NCBI GenBank assembly: GCA_026645575.1
Contig: JAPKMW010000009.1
Location: forward strand, 104,608 to 168,607
Source: Caldilineaceae bacterium
GTDB taxonomy: Bacteria; Chloroflexota; Anaerolineae; Caldilineales; Caldilineaceae
Reading direction: 5' to 3'
DNA: 64,000 bases
The translations under genes were made by a program, and so were the position numbers. Below, piece after piece: positions 8,354 through 17,548 of this stretch. Under the pieces are notes generated by a model. The model was not told where the DNA came from, ran no database searches, and saw only the letters and a list, made by a program, of their open reading frames with translations. Numbering within the stretch: position 1 is the first letter of the stretch; each line of letters starts with the position of its first letter.

Positions 8354-10063
8354 TTACTTCCTGCGCAGAGGATGGCGTTGGAGGAAGCCGTTAGTGGGTG
8401 GTTTGACGACGTAAGAGGCCGGTTCCGGCGGCGTTACTGGCGGCGTTACGGACGGCGTTACGGGTTCCGCTACCGGGCTTGCCTCGACCGGCGGCTGGGC
8501 CGGCTCTTTGCGGTAGCCATAGTAGCCATAGCCGGCGTGATAGAGCAGATTGGCGGCAGGGGCGCCATTATAGATAAAGCCGAGGAGGGGGGCTTGCACC
8601 TGGTTGAGCAGGAGCCGCACTTGTTTGGTATTGGCCCGACGAGTTTTCCCGCCCCGCACCACCAGCACCATGCCGTCGGCTTGCATACCCAACACCATGC
8701 CGTCGGTGACGATGGTTAAGGGGGGGCTGTCAATAATGACAAGCTCGGCTATCGCCTTTAATTGGGTCAGAAGCGCAGTCATCCGTTTGGAACTGAGCAA
8801 CTCGGCCGGATTGGGTGGCAAGGGGCCGGTTGTTAAAAGACGGAGGTTCGGCAGGGGTGTCGGGTGTAGCAAACTTTCGAGTACGTTTTCATCACTGCGT
8901 AAAGCGGTAGTTAATCCCATGTTGTTTGGCACTTTGAAGAGCCGTTGCTGGTCGGGTTGATGAAGGTCGGCATCCAGCAGGATCACCTGTTTGCCGGCGC
9001 GGGCATAGGCGGCGGCCAAATTGGCGGCAGTCAACGATTTGCCATCCTTGGGCGAGGCGCCGGTCACCACCAATACCTGGAAGGGGTGGGCAATTGCCAT
9101 AAATTCCAAATTGACGCGCAACAAGCGATAGGCTTCCATCGCCGCCATCGGTGTATTTTGTAACATGATCACTCGGTCACTGTCATCACGGCGATTGGCA
9201 ATCAACGGTATGGAAGTTAAGAGGGGCACCTTGATCACCTCCTGGACTTCCTCGCCGCTTTTCAGCGTATCATCTAAAAACTCGATCACATAGGCGCCGC
9301 CAGCGGCGACGACACAGCCAAGCATGGTGGCAATCAGCAAGTTCGTGAATAAATTCGAGTCAATCGGCGCGGTTGGTAGATTGGCCGGTTCCAAAATATT
9401 CAGCGTGTTGGCGGCGCCGCTCTGGGTCGTCGCCAGCAGAGCGGCATAGTTGGCTTGGAGCGTACTCAACTTACCCTGTAAGGCTGTAATTAAAGTCTGC
9501 GCGTTGGCGATTTCGCGGGCGCTAAAGAGGTTGGCCAGATCTTGTTGCTTCTGCTGGATCTCTTTTCTGGTATCGACGATGGCGGTTTGCAGGTCAGCCA
9601 GTTCAGAATCGACAAAGTCTTGCCGTTCTTTTTCCTCGCGCCCGGCCGGACCGAGCAAGATGAGTTGTTGCGCCAACATGGCTGCCACTTCGCGTGCCGG
9701 CTCCGGCTCTTGGGCAAAGACCTGAATCTCAATGATTTGTGAATTAGGTAAGACCTGCACGGTATATTGCGGCAACCAGGCGCGCCCCAAAGCGTTCATT
9801 GTCGATAGTTGCAACGGTTCGCGTTGGGCAATCTCGGCATAGGCTTGCGCTAATTGTTGCACAAGATAAATATCCGCGCCGCTTGGGTTTGGGTTGCTGA
9901 TCGTTGAACCGACAATTAGGGTGCTTCGGGAACGATAAATCGCCGGTTGGCGCAGTGAATAGACCAGCCCGGAAAAGGCGGCCAACACGGCGGCAACGAG
10001 GATCAACCACCACCAACGACGTAATGGACGTAGTAATGTACGCAGTTCGACCGTTTCCATCAT
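8354..10063 (-). CDS. Wzz-type polysaccharide co-polymerase / BY-family tyrosine autokinase
   Basis: A 569-residue single-chain tyrosine kinase of the Wzc class that regulates polysaccharide polymerisation and export. The N-terminal Wzz domain has a first membrane helix at about 19-37, an extracytoplasmic helical region (about 40-235, coiled around 150-205) and a second helix at about 241-262. The cytoplasmic P-loop kinase shows Walker A GASPKDGKS (335-343), Walker A' LLDAD (362-366) and Walker B LVIIDSPP (441-448). The tail carries a tyrosine cluster (YHAGYGYYGYR, about 505-515), the usual autophosphorylation site. It then has an unusual Pro/Val/Thr-rich extension of about 50 residues, in which PVTP-like units repeat (12-base DNA repeat at about 8427-8464). 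The start is one of two adjacent ATGs (10063 or 10060). Confidence 0.92.
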   Translation of the reverse strand: MMETVELRTLLRPLRRWWWLILVAAVLAAFSGLVYSLRQPAIYRSRSTLIVGSTISNPNPSGADIYLVQQLAQAYAEIAQREPLQLSTMNALGRAWLPQYTVQVLPNSQIIEIQVFAQEPEPAREVAAMLAQQLILLGPAGREEKERQDFVDSELADLQTAIVDTRKEIQQKQQDLANLFSAREIANAQTLITALQGKLSTLQANYAALLATTQSGAANTLNILEPANLPTAPIDSNLFTNLLIATMLGCVVAAGGAYVIEFLDDTLKSGEEVQEVIKVPLLTSIPLIANRRDDSDRVIMLQNTPMAAMEAYRLLRVNLEFMAIAHPFQVLVVTGASPKDGKSLTAANLAAAYARAGKQVILLDADLHQPDQQRLFKVPNNMGLTTALRSDENVLESLLHPTPLPNLRLLTTGPLPPNPAELLSSKRMTALLTQLKAIAELVIIDSPPLTIVTDGMVLGMQADGMVLVVRGGKTRRANTKQVRLLLNQVQAPLLGFIYNGAPAANLLYHAGYGYYGYRKEPAQPPVEASPVAEPVTPSVTPPVTPPEPASYVVKPPTNGFLQRHPLRRK

Positions 10064-10092
10064 CCATATACCTTTTTCGCTATGTTACTTGT

Positions 10093-10150
10093 CGCTCGTA
10101 GCCAGTCCATGACTGCTAGGTCGGCGCCAGTTATGGACTGGCTATGAGCG
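10093..10150. repeat. Intergenic palindrome, family A
   Basis: CGCTCGTAGCCAGTCCATGACT (10093-10114) forms a near-perfect inverted repeat with 10129-10150. The same core (GCTCxTAGCCxGTCCxTGAC) recurs at many gene junctions in this window. It lies between the kinase gene and the gene upstream of it. Confidence 0.75.
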
Positions 10151-10160
10151 GACTTAGTAA

Positions 10161-12608
10161 TTAATGAACCCAGATGGGATCCCAATCCTCAAACGAGTTG
10201 TTGCTGAGATTACGTTGGCCGGAGCCGTCGCTGTTCATGACCCATAGTTGCCGTCGCCCGGTATCCCGGTTGGAGAAGAAGACGATCTGGCTGCCGTCGG
10301 GTGACCAGGTTGGGTGTTTGTCCCATTCAAATTGGTTTTTCGTCAACTGCTGGACGATTGTACCATCTGTTGTCACTGTATAGATCTCATCGTTGCCGCT
10401 ACTAGTGCTGACAAAGGCGATCCGATCCCCACTGGGCGACCAGGCCGGGTCATAGTTAATTGCACTTTTACCGATGTCGGCGCCGGTGAGCGCAGTCAGT
10501 TGACGGGTTGAATTGTATTGTGCGTCCACAAGATGGATCTGCAAAGTGCGATCAGCCGCCTCCTGAACCGTTGCCTGGCGCTGACCGTCGGGCGAGTAGC
10601 TCAGTTGGCTCTGCGCCAGCGGGTAGACCCAAGCTTCGTTAATGCGATAGAGTTCCCCAGTGGCCGGATCTAAGGCGTAGATCTCCTCGACGCGGTTGCG
10701 ATTGGTCTTGAAGAGAATCTTGTTCGCCAACGTCGGCGGCAAGGTGTCCGGGATCACCTGCGGTCCCAGTGGCGTTGGCGTCGGGGTAAAGTCGGTGATC
10801 GACTGAATGATCGGCAATGGCGTGGCGGTGGGTGATTGGGGTGGGGGGATGGGCGTGATCAGCAGTGCGTTCCAGGGCAACGGCGTCGGGGTGCCATCGA
10901 CCTTGGCGGCGGCAGTGGCAATGATGGCGTCCGCCACCGCTGTCTCCGCATTCTCCGGCGCTGGCGTGGCATAGACATAGAGCGCGATCACGGCATTATA
11001 GGGTAACGGCGTGGCCGTCGGCGCACCACTGTTGGCTGCTGCCGTGGCTGCCACCACCCGCGCCGCTTCGGTGGCGACGTTTTCTGCCGGCGGTGAGGGG
11101 GGAATCAGCACCGGCGTTACATAATTAGTCGGCACTGGCGTAAAGGTGCCGGTGGTGATGGCGACGGCGGTGGCATAGTCGGCGTTGCGCGTCGCCTGTG
11201 CTGCACTGTTAGGGACGGGCGTATTCAACACAACTGGCGGCAACTGTTGGGCCAGGGCCACCGCCTGTACTGTCGCCAAATTGGCCGGGTAGGGGGTTGG
11301 CGTCACAATGGCATAGGGGACGGGCGTGTAGGTGCCAGTGGTCACCGCCACCGCGGTCGCCGTCTGACCGATGGCGACTACGGTTAACACATTTTGTGGT
11401 ACAGGGGTCATCGTCGCAACGATGAGTGGTTTGGTCGGCAGCGGCGGCGGGGTGGGTGGCGGCGGGCCAAGGTTTAACAGGAGGGCGGGCGCATTCTCTC
11501 GGTTGGCCGAACCTAAGCCGTTGTGCCAGGCAAAGAGCGCTTCTCCCCGCTCAATCGATGCCTGGATGCGCAGGATCACCGACGTTGCGCCGTCCAAGAG
11601 CTGTTTTTCTAACCAGATGCGTGTTGTCTCATCCAGATCCCATTGATTCACCCGATCCGGCGCCAAATCGGCGGCGACGAGAGGCGGAAAGAGGGTGATA
11701 GCGGCCGGGGCGCTCAACATCGTTAGAAAGTCGGCGGTATTGACTTGTGCTAACGAACTTTCCGGCACTAACTGCGCCAGCCAAATGCCGGCGGCATCGG
11801 GTTGAAACTGATCTTGCCGCAACCCGGTCAAGCGTATTTGTGCTTGACGAATGGGCGCACCGCGTGCCACCTTCTTCAAATCAAAGCGAACCGCGGCGAT
11901 AAAGGTCTCCCCTTCATAGGCGCCGGCATAAAGGTAGGCATCGTCAATATGGTTACGCTGATTGTCATTGCTCTTCCACCACCCCCCATGCCCGACGCTG
12001 GGACCGATGAGAAAGACCTGGCCGCCCGGTTCAGCTGTCGGGGTGTTGAACCGCTGGTTGGCGGACGTGGGGCTGGCGGTGGCGGTTGGCGTGGCAGGCG
12101 CCGTTTGGGTCGATGTTGCCAGCGTGACGACGACTGCGGCTAACGCCGCAGTCGTCGTCACGCTGGGTGAAGCGGTTGGCTCTAGCGCGCTGTCGTCAGC
12201 GCTCAACACGGCTAAGGAAGGCGCCTGCGCCACGCCGAGGAAATGTGCCGAAATGATCAATAAGCCCAAGCCCGCTGTCATTGTCAGCGAAAGAAGCGTC
12301 ACTAGCGAAAGCCAACGGCCTGCGGTAGGGCGCAGTTGCTGGCGCGCAGTTGGCGGCGCTTGTAAGAAGATCGGCTGTGTGGTTGCCCTATCCGGTGGGG
12401 GGGCGACCAGCGTTGGTGGCGCACTATAGAAGGGACAAGTAGCAAAATTGGTGGTCAGGCAGAAGCTTTCCTGCCGCCCAAAATCTGGTGCGACCGGCGC
12501 TTTTTGCGCGTAGCAACGGTGGCTGGCAGTCGCGCTATCCAGCATCACGGTCTGATCGATATCAAGCCCCAAGTGAGGGCAGTAAGTGTTGGTAACAGGA
12601 TTTGTCAT
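10161..12608 (-). CDS. Membrane protein with Cys-rich N-terminus, TP-rich repeats and C-terminal TolB-like propeller
   Basis: An 815-residue multidomain protein. Residues 1-65 contain spaced Cys/His (CPHLG, HRCYA, FCLT, ATCPFY), possibly a small metal site on the cytoplasmic side. One membrane helix follows at about 98-122. Outside is a beta domain (about 190-370) resembling DNRLRE-type surface modules (AAVRFDLKK, QAQIRLTGL). Then comes a long Thr/Pro/Ala-rich region in which a unit like ATAVAVTTGTYTPVPY recurs with variation. The last ~180 residues are a TolB/WD40-like propeller with repeated signatures WSPSGDRIAF, WSPDGSQIVFF and LWVMNSDGSGQRNLS. It is probably a surface-anchored binding or scaffold protein. 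It sits between the polysaccharide genes and the tyrosine kinase; its exact role is unknown. Confidence 0.8.
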   Translation of the reverse strand: MTNPVTNTYCPHLGLDIDQTVMLDSATASHRCYAQKAPVAPDFGRQESFCLTTNFATCPFYSAPPTLVAPPPDRATTQPIFLQAPPTARQQLRPTAGRWLSLVTLLSLTMTAGLGLLIISAHFLGVAQAPSLAVLSADDSALEPTASPSVTTTAALAAVVVTLATSTQTAPATPTATASPTSANQRFNTPTAEPGGQVFLIGPSVGHGGWWKSNDNQRNHIDDAYLYAGAYEGETFIAAVRFDLKKVARGAPIRQAQIRLTGLRQDQFQPDAAGIWLAQLVPESSLAQVNTADFLTMLSAPAAITLFPPLVAADLAPDRVNQWDLDETTRIWLEKQLLDGATSVILRIQASIERGEALFAWHNGLGSANRENAPALLLNLGPPPPTPPPLPTKPLIVATMTPVPQNVLTVVAIGQTATAVAVTTGTYTPVPYAIVTPTPYPANLATVQAVALAQQLPPVVLNTPVPNSAAQATRNADYATAVAITTGTFTPVPTNYVTPVLIPPSPPAENVATEAARVVAATAAANSGAPTATPLPYNAVIALYVYATPAPENAETAVADAIIATAAAKVDGTPTPLPWNALLITPIPPPQSPTATPLPIIQSITDFTPTPTPLGPQVIPDTLPPTLANKILFKTNRNRVEEIYALDPATGELYRINEAWVYPLAQSQLSYSPDGQRQATVQEAADRTLQIHLVDAQYNSTRQLTALTGADIGKSAINYDPAWSPSGDRIAFVSTSSGNDEIYTVTTDGTIVQQLTKNQFEWDKHPTWSPDGSQIVFFSNRDTGRRQLWVMNSDGSGQRNLSNNSFEDWDPIWVH

Positions 12609-12665
12609 GGTCTTGGTTTGAGCAAGTTAGGACCGGCATTCGATAACTTACGCGTTATAGCGACT

Positions 12666-12722
12666 GGGCGATTGAGAGATTGGGAGATTAGCGGTAGCGA
12701 TCTCCCAATCTCTCAATCGCCC
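12666..12722. repeat. Perfect 23-base inverted repeat
   Basis: Arms at 12666-12688 and 12700-12722 are exact complements (GGGCGATTGAGAGATTGGGA and three more bases) around an 11-base loop. It lies between the SIS isomerase gene and the propeller gene. It is strong enough to act as an mRNA stabiliser or terminator, but it lacks an adjacent T-run on the - strand. Confidence 0.8.
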
Positions 12723-12748
12723 GTGTAAAGTTATTTAATTTCCCTTCC

Positions 12749-13342
12749 TTACTGATACTGCTCGGCCTGAAAGTAGCTGGGGATAGTCGCCGCCTCGCGC
12801 AAGGCAACGGTGACAATATGCGCTAGGATCAGATGCACATCCTCGATCTGTTCGATACAACTGTTGTTAATCACAATCGCCATATCAGCCAACTGTGCCA
12901 GTTGGCCGCCTTTGTAGCCGCTCCAGCCGATGGTAAAAGCGGCGCAGCTTTGGGCAAAGGCGACCGCCTTGAGAATATTGGGCGAATTCCCGCTTGCCGA
13001 GATCGCAATGAGAATATCGTCGCGCTGGATTAAATTCGCCAGTTGTTCGGCAAAAACACTCTCATAGCCATAATCATTGGCGCAAGCGGAAAAGAAGGGC
13101 ATGTTATCGGTAAGCGACTGAACTCGCAGGCGCGGCAGATGGGGGACAACAATATTCTTCCCTAAATCGCACGCAAAGTGGGAAGCGGTGGCCGCGCTGC
13201 CACCGTTACCGATAACGAAGATCTGTTTGCCGTGCAAGCGCGCATGGTGTAAATGTTCCACCATCTCGTCGATCAACCCCCAAGGCAATCCCCCTAGCGT
13301 CTGTTGTAGCTCTGCTGTATATTGGTGGTAGTGATTGATCAT
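12749..13342 (-). CDS. SIS-domain sugar phosphate isomerase, GmhA-like
   Basis: A 197-residue protein close in length to GmhA (sedoheptulose-7-phosphate isomerase), the first step of ADP/GDP-heptose synthesis. The sugar-isomerase fold is shown by FVIGNGGSAATASHFACDL (about 42-60) and the second phosphate-binding Ser run ISASGNSPNILKA (about 108-120). The start at 13342 is set by AAGGAG eight bases upstream; the frame runs further to 13375. No other heptose genes (hldE, gmhB, hddA) are seen in the window, so the product could be a different phospho-sugar. It sits next to the initiating sugar transferase, as gmhA-like genes sometimes do in polysaccharide loci. Confidence 0.85.
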   Translation of the reverse strand: MINHYHQYTAELQQTLGGLPWGLIDEMVEHLHHARLHGKQIFVIGNGGSAATASHFACDLGKNIVVPHLPRLRVQSLTDNMPFFSACANDYGYESVFAEQLANLIQRDDILIAISASGNSPNILKAVAFAQSCAAFTIGWSGYKGGQLAQLADMAIVINNSCIEQIEDVHLILAHIVTVALREAATIPSYFQAEQYQ

Positions 13343-13387
13343 GATAGGCTCCTTCCGTACATCGTACGTTGCCACCGGTGTGTCACG

Positions 13388-13432
13388 CGCTCGTAGCCGC
13401 GCCTAAAAGGCAATCGGTGGCTGACGATGAGC
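13388..13432. repeat. Degenerate family A palindrome
   Basis: CGCTCGTAGCC at about 13388-13398 faces GGCTGACGATGAGCG at about 13418-13432. The remaining symmetry is weak and looks like an eroded copy of the family A palindrome. Confidence 0.35.
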
Positions 13433-13453
13433 GTAATCAATAGATATGGATCA

Positions 13454-14956
13454 TTAATAGGCGCCATTCCCGCGTAGGATCGCTGGTAAAGTTTGGAAGA
13501 AGATAATTTGCAGATCGAGCCAGATGCTGTAGTTGCGAATATAGTGCATATCGATCCGCACCCGCTCATCGTAGGAGAGATCCGAACGGCCCGACACCTG
13601 CCACAAGCCGGTGATCCCCGGCTTGACGGTCAAGAGATTCTGTTTCATGACGCCATACATGGCCGCTTCAGCGGTGGTGATCATGCGCGGTCCGACCAGG
13701 CTCATCTGCCCCAACAACACATTGAAGAATTGGGGCAGTTCATCCAAACTGGTGCGGCGCAACCAGGCGCCCACTTTGGTGATGCGGGGATCTTGCTTTA
13801 GCTTATGATTGGTCTGCAGCTCAGCCAGCAAGGCGGGGTGTTGGGCTAGAATCGCATCGCCATTGATGAACATGGTACGGAATTTGAAGGCGTCAAACGG
13901 TTTGCCGCCAACCCCCAATACTCCCCGGCGGTAGAAAACCGGACCAGGTGAATCTAGTTTGATCAGGAGCGCAATGATGCCGATGAATGGCAAGAGTAGG
14001 ATGGCGCCGAAGATGATAATGGTGTAATCCAGCAGCGTCTTTAAGATCAGCTCTGCCGGCTCCAACCGCAGACGGTTTAAACGCAAGAGCGGCACAGAAT
14101 TTCGTGTGCTGACCCGCACGCCGGTGGTGAAAATTTCGTATAGCCCAGAGGAGAGCGCCATATTCACCGTTGGTATGGCTGACAGTTGCAGTGTTGTATC
14201 AAGTAACTGGGGCCGGGTCAGGGCGGTGGCGGCGATGATCACCTCTTCAATTCCTTTTTGTTGTAACATCGTTGGCAGAGTGGCTAATGTCCCTAGCACG
14301 GGCAGCCCCATGATACTGGGCGGTGTCTTCTCCGTTGTCGGCTCGTCGCTTTCCTCAATAAAGCCGACAAGTTTGAAACCGGAGTAGAAGCTTTCGCGCA
14401 ATTGACCGGCCAGGGAGAGAGCTTCCGCATTGGTGCCAACAATGACTGCCGGGGTAACAAACCAGCCACGATGGCGCATGGCATGGGCCACCCGGCGCCA
14501 GAACCAGCGATTGGTGCAGACCAATAGGTTGGAGAGCAACCAGGCCAGGATCAACCAGCCACGGGCGATGATAAATTCCGGAATCACAAAGCTGACAACG
14601 ACGACTAACATCATACCGCTGGTGCAACCATTGAGCGCTCGTGCATACTCGCTGGCGCCGCTCAAGAGCAGATGAAGATCATAGAGTTGGAGCAAGGCGA
14701 AGAGCGCCAGCCAGACTGGAATTAAGATCAAAACCAACCAGGTATAATGTTCAACCGAGGATATGCCCGGACGAAAGATGGGTATATCGGTTGTGAAGCG
14801 GACGACATAGGCTACTTCAAAGGCGATCAGTAGCATCAAAGCATCCGTTACCAACAAAACAATCGGATAGGCACGTTTCCAGGGTGATCGCGCTACTCCT
14901 AATTTGGGCAAAATTGCGGCGCTTTCAGTGATCGACAAGTCGCGGTTTGAAGTCAT
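13454..14956 (-). CDS. Polyprenyl-phosphate sugar-1-phosphate transferase (initiating transferase, WbaP/WcaJ type)
   Basis: A 500-residue membrane enzyme that transfers a sugar-1-phosphate from a UDP-sugar to undecaprenyl phosphate, starting repeat-unit assembly on the cytoplasmic face. The N-terminal half has about four hydrophobic helices followed by a Rossmann-like CoA-binding-type domain (around 165-300). The C-terminal catalytic domain has the membrane re-entrant segment (LDYTIIIFGAILLLPFIGII), KLDSPGPVFYRR, FKFRTM, the signature RRTSLDELPQFFNVL and LVGPRM, and PGITGLWQVSGRS. The start at 14956 follows AGGAGACC. Whether glucose-1-P, galactose-1-P or another sugar is transferred cannot be read from the sequence. 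Confidence 0.93.
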   Translation of the reverse strand: MTSNRDLSITESAAILPKLGVARSPWKRAYPIVLLVTDALMLLIAFEVAYVVRFTTDIPIFRPGISSVEHYTWLVLILIPVWLALFALLQLYDLHLLLSGASEYARALNGCTSGMMLVVVVSFVIPEFIIARGWLILAWLLSNLLVCTNRWFWRRVAHAMRHRGWFVTPAVIVGTNAEALSLAGQLRESFYSGFKLVGFIEESDEPTTEKTPPSIMGLPVLGTLATLPTMLQQKGIEEVIIAATALTRPQLLDTTLQLSAIPTVNMALSSGLYEIFTTGVRVSTRNSVPLLRLNRLRLEPAELILKTLLDYTIIIFGAILLLPFIGIIALLIKLDSPGPVFYRRGVLGVGGKPFDAFKFRTMFINGDAILAQHPALLAELQTNHKLKQDPRITKVGAWLRRTSLDELPQFFNVLLGQMSLVGPRMITTAEAAMYGVMKQNLLTVKPGITGLWQVSGRSDLSYDERVRIDMHYIRNYSIWLDLQIIFFQTLPAILRGNGAY

Positions 14957-15088
14957 ACGTAAAGGTCTCCTATATCGCGTGATAGCATTACGGGGTAAAG
15001 AATCGTTTGTCCGTAGTCGTGTAGTCACATCGCCTAGTGTCGGGTTATTGCGATCGCGGCTGTGTTGCGGTTTACTGAGAATAGCCTT

Positions 15089-17452
15089 TTAAAGCGGTGG
15101 TATCGCAGGACGGTTTTTGATAAGGTTTTGCCATAAGTGCAACGATTTATATTGTCGCCACGCAATTGAGACAATATCCAAATCGCCATCATTATCAAGA
15201 TCATGAACCTGAACGCCAAGATGACTGCTATGGTCGCCGATTTCAACGGCATGGGGCAGCCACCGTCTCCCGTTTTGCTGATTTTCATACCAAACCGTTA
15301 GATTATCCGGTTGGGCTACTGGCTGCAAACGGCTTTGTAAACGACCGCGACTAATGTCGGTATGTTCCGCCGCCACGATATCGCTATCGCCATCGCCATC
15401 CATGTCGGCCACCGCCAAGCTGTTGACCGAGCGCAAGGTGTCAATGACATGGCGAGACCATTGATCGGTGTGCGGGTCTACGGGTGCTTCAAACCAATAG
15501 ATGTGAGCATTATAGAAGCGATCTTGCGTTTCTTCGGTCACGATGATGTCCAAACGACCATCAGTGTTCAAATCGGCCAGGGCAATGCGATCCAGCCACT
15601 GGCTTGAGGGGCCAACCGGATGTTTTGCCCAGTCACCGGACCCATTACCAGGATTCTCAAACCAAACCGTGTGGTAGCCATCGGCAGCCTGGGCCGCCAG
15701 ATCAATATCGCCATCCAAGTCAATGTCACCGGCGGCAACGCCCTCTTCTTCGTTCGTCGCCGCCACCTGGATCAGGGGCCACTCCCCTTTGGCGGGGTCG
15801 GCAACCGGAATTTCCAAATAATAAAGGTTCTTGGCCCGCGTGAACACCATTTCCGGCTTACCGCCCGGTGTGATTTGCGCCAGCGTGTATCCTTGGGTGC
15901 GTCCTTCTGGCGCCAAGCCAATCGGATGCGCATTCCAGACACGCCCCTCTTTATCGGCGGCCTCTAGCCATTCGATTGTGGCGCCACGAATGCCGATCAA
16001 GTCGCTATATTGATCGTTGTCCACCGCTGCTGCGAAATAGATGTCGATTTGATTTGGCAACTCCGTTCGTCTCCAGCGGCTGCGCACCTCCCCGCCGGGA
16101 TTCAGATACAGGTATGATCCGGCAACAATGTCAGTCCAATGATCTTGGTTAACGTCGGTGAAAACCAGGCCCATTTTGCCCATTTGACTTTCCGGTCGCT
16201 TTTCATCAAGCGGGATATAGGCCCAATGCTGCAAGCTACCCGCCTCTTCAGAGAAGTTCTCCCACCATTCAATGACGCGATCGCTTCCCCCATAATTCTT
16301 GCCCACGACATCAACATCACCGTCCTGGTCAATGTCTCCAACCTGGGCATTGTGCGTGCCGGTATTAGCCAGCGTGATCTTTCGCCACGTGGCGCCGTCG
16401 CCCAAATTCTGATAAAGCAACACACGCTTGAACCAACTCGTGTGCATCTCGCCGGTAAACAGATCCGGGGCGCCATCCTGATCAAAATCCGCCACCGCCA
16501 AACTGTGCGCCCCGATGAGATTATCAGCTTCAATGGTATGTTCCATCCAACTTGGATTCTCAAACCAGGCGACACGGCCTTGCCCTTCGGCGTGGCTTAA
16601 GACAATATCGTCTTTGCCGTCACCGTTCATATCGGAGATAATGGTCCGGGTGTCCTCACCCCAAACCGCCGTAACCGAATGTTGGCGCCACTGGTTGCCA
16701 TTTCCGGTCTGGTTCTCATACCAATAGCGGCTAATTGCCAAATCCAGATCACCATCCCCGTCGATATCGCCGATATCGAGACCTTCACCAGCAAAGGCGG
16801 CGATTTGATGCTCGGTCCAGGCTTGGGTGGGAGCCTCTGGCGCGGCAAACCAGGCCAGAAAATTGTCGCCACCCTTCCGCTTGACCACGACATCCAGATG
16901 ACCATCGCCATTGAGATCGCCCAGCGCCGTATCGTGGGCAAAGCCGGCCCCGATTTCATGCCGTTTCCAATTCGCTTTCACGGTCGGATCGCCTGAATTT
17001 TCCCACCACTCCATGACATTGCGGGAGATCGAACTAACCACCACATCAACATCCCCATCGCGATCGAGATCAGCGGTTTCCCCGTCGGTCGTGAAATCAC
17101 CATCACCGATGGCATGTCGCGACCAATCTGGGTATTGATACCAGACCAGCCCATCGGCTTCGGCGTGTTCACTGCCAATCACCACATCCAGATAGCCATC
17201 GCCATTCATGTCACCGAGCGCAGCCACATCCGTACAGCAATCAGGGCCAGTATTGGGCTGATCGTCGATGATGCGATGTTTGAACGGTATTTCTAACAGG
17301 AGCGGCGGGGTAGCCATAAAGGAGACAGCCTGATTCAGCATTGTCGAAGAAGATTCTCTAAACGTGTAGGCGAGAAGCGCAAGGGTCAGCAATAGAAGCG
17401 CCAACAAGGATAGCCAAGTCTTTGTAAGGATAGAATTAATCGGTTTCAGCAC
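15089..17452 (-). CDS. Membrane-anchored FG-GAP/VCBS-repeat surface protein
   Basis: A 787-residue protein with an N-terminal signal anchor (SLLALLLLTLALLAYTF, about 15-31) and then an entirely extracytoplasmic chain. It has more than ten repeats of the calcium-binding type DxNxDGxxD (GDMNGDGYLDVVIGS, DLDRDGDVDVVVSS, DIDGDGDLDLAISR, DLDNDGDLDIVSIA and others). These form beta-propeller blades, as in integrin-like FG-GAP/VCBS proteins. It starts at GTG 17452 with AGGAGG just upstream; no ATG is better placed. It is a likely cell-surface or matrix protein. Its position just after the FkbM gene suggests co-expression with the polysaccharide. No enzymatic domain is visible. Confidence 0.88.
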   Translation of the reverse strand: MLKPINSILTKTWLSLLALLLLTLALLAYTFRESSSTMLNQAVSFMATPPLLLEIPFKHRIIDDQPNTGPDCCTDVAALGDMNGDGYLDVVIGSEHAEADGLVWYQYPDWSRHAIGDGDFTTDGETADLDRDGDVDVVVSSISRNVMEWWENSGDPTVKANWKRHEIGAGFAHDTALGDLNGDGHLDVVVKRKGGDNFLAWFAAPEAPTQAWTEHQIAAFAGEGLDIGDIDGDGDLDLAISRYWYENQTGNGNQWRQHSVTAVWGEDTRTIISDMNGDGKDDIVLSHAEGQGRVAWFENPSWMEHTIEADNLIGAHSLAVADFDQDGAPDLFTGEMHTSWFKRVLLYQNLGDGATWRKITLANTGTHNAQVGDIDQDGDVDVVGKNYGGSDRVIEWWENFSEEAGSLQHWAYIPLDEKRPESQMGKMGLVFTDVNQDHWTDIVAGSYLYLNPGGEVRSRWRRTELPNQIDIYFAAAVDNDQYSDLIGIRGATIEWLEAADKEGRVWNAHPIGLAPEGRTQGYTLAQITPGGKPEMVFTRAKNLYYLEIPVADPAKGEWPLIQVAATNEEEGVAAGDIDLDGDIDLAAQAADGYHTVWFENPGNGSGDWAKHPVGPSSQWLDRIALADLNTDGRLDIIVTEETQDRFYNAHIYWFEAPVDPHTDQWSRHVIDTLRSVNSLAVADMDGDGDSDIVAAEHTDISRGRLQSRLQPVAQPDNLTVWYENQQNGRRWLPHAVEIGDHSSHLGVQVHDLDNDGDLDIVSIAWRQYKSLHLWQNLIKNRPAIPPL

Positions 17453-17548
17453 GCTTGCCTCCTATGGTTTCGGGTAGTGGTTGATCGGTGACCGTTATCG
17501 TTTACCCACTACTGGTTTCGCGGCGCGATAAACCTGCTTCCTGAGTAG

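Noticed and set aside
8228..8719. + strand open frame (163 codons)
   Set aside because: Mostly antisense to the 3' end of the tyrosine kinase gene; Arg/Gly-rich run comes from the kinase tail repeat read backwards.
12690..12700. AGCGGTAGCGA, resembling the RfaH ops element
   Set aside because: It lies on the + strand in the loop of an inverted repeat, while all polysaccharide genes are on the - strand, and it is far downstream of the antiterminator gene.
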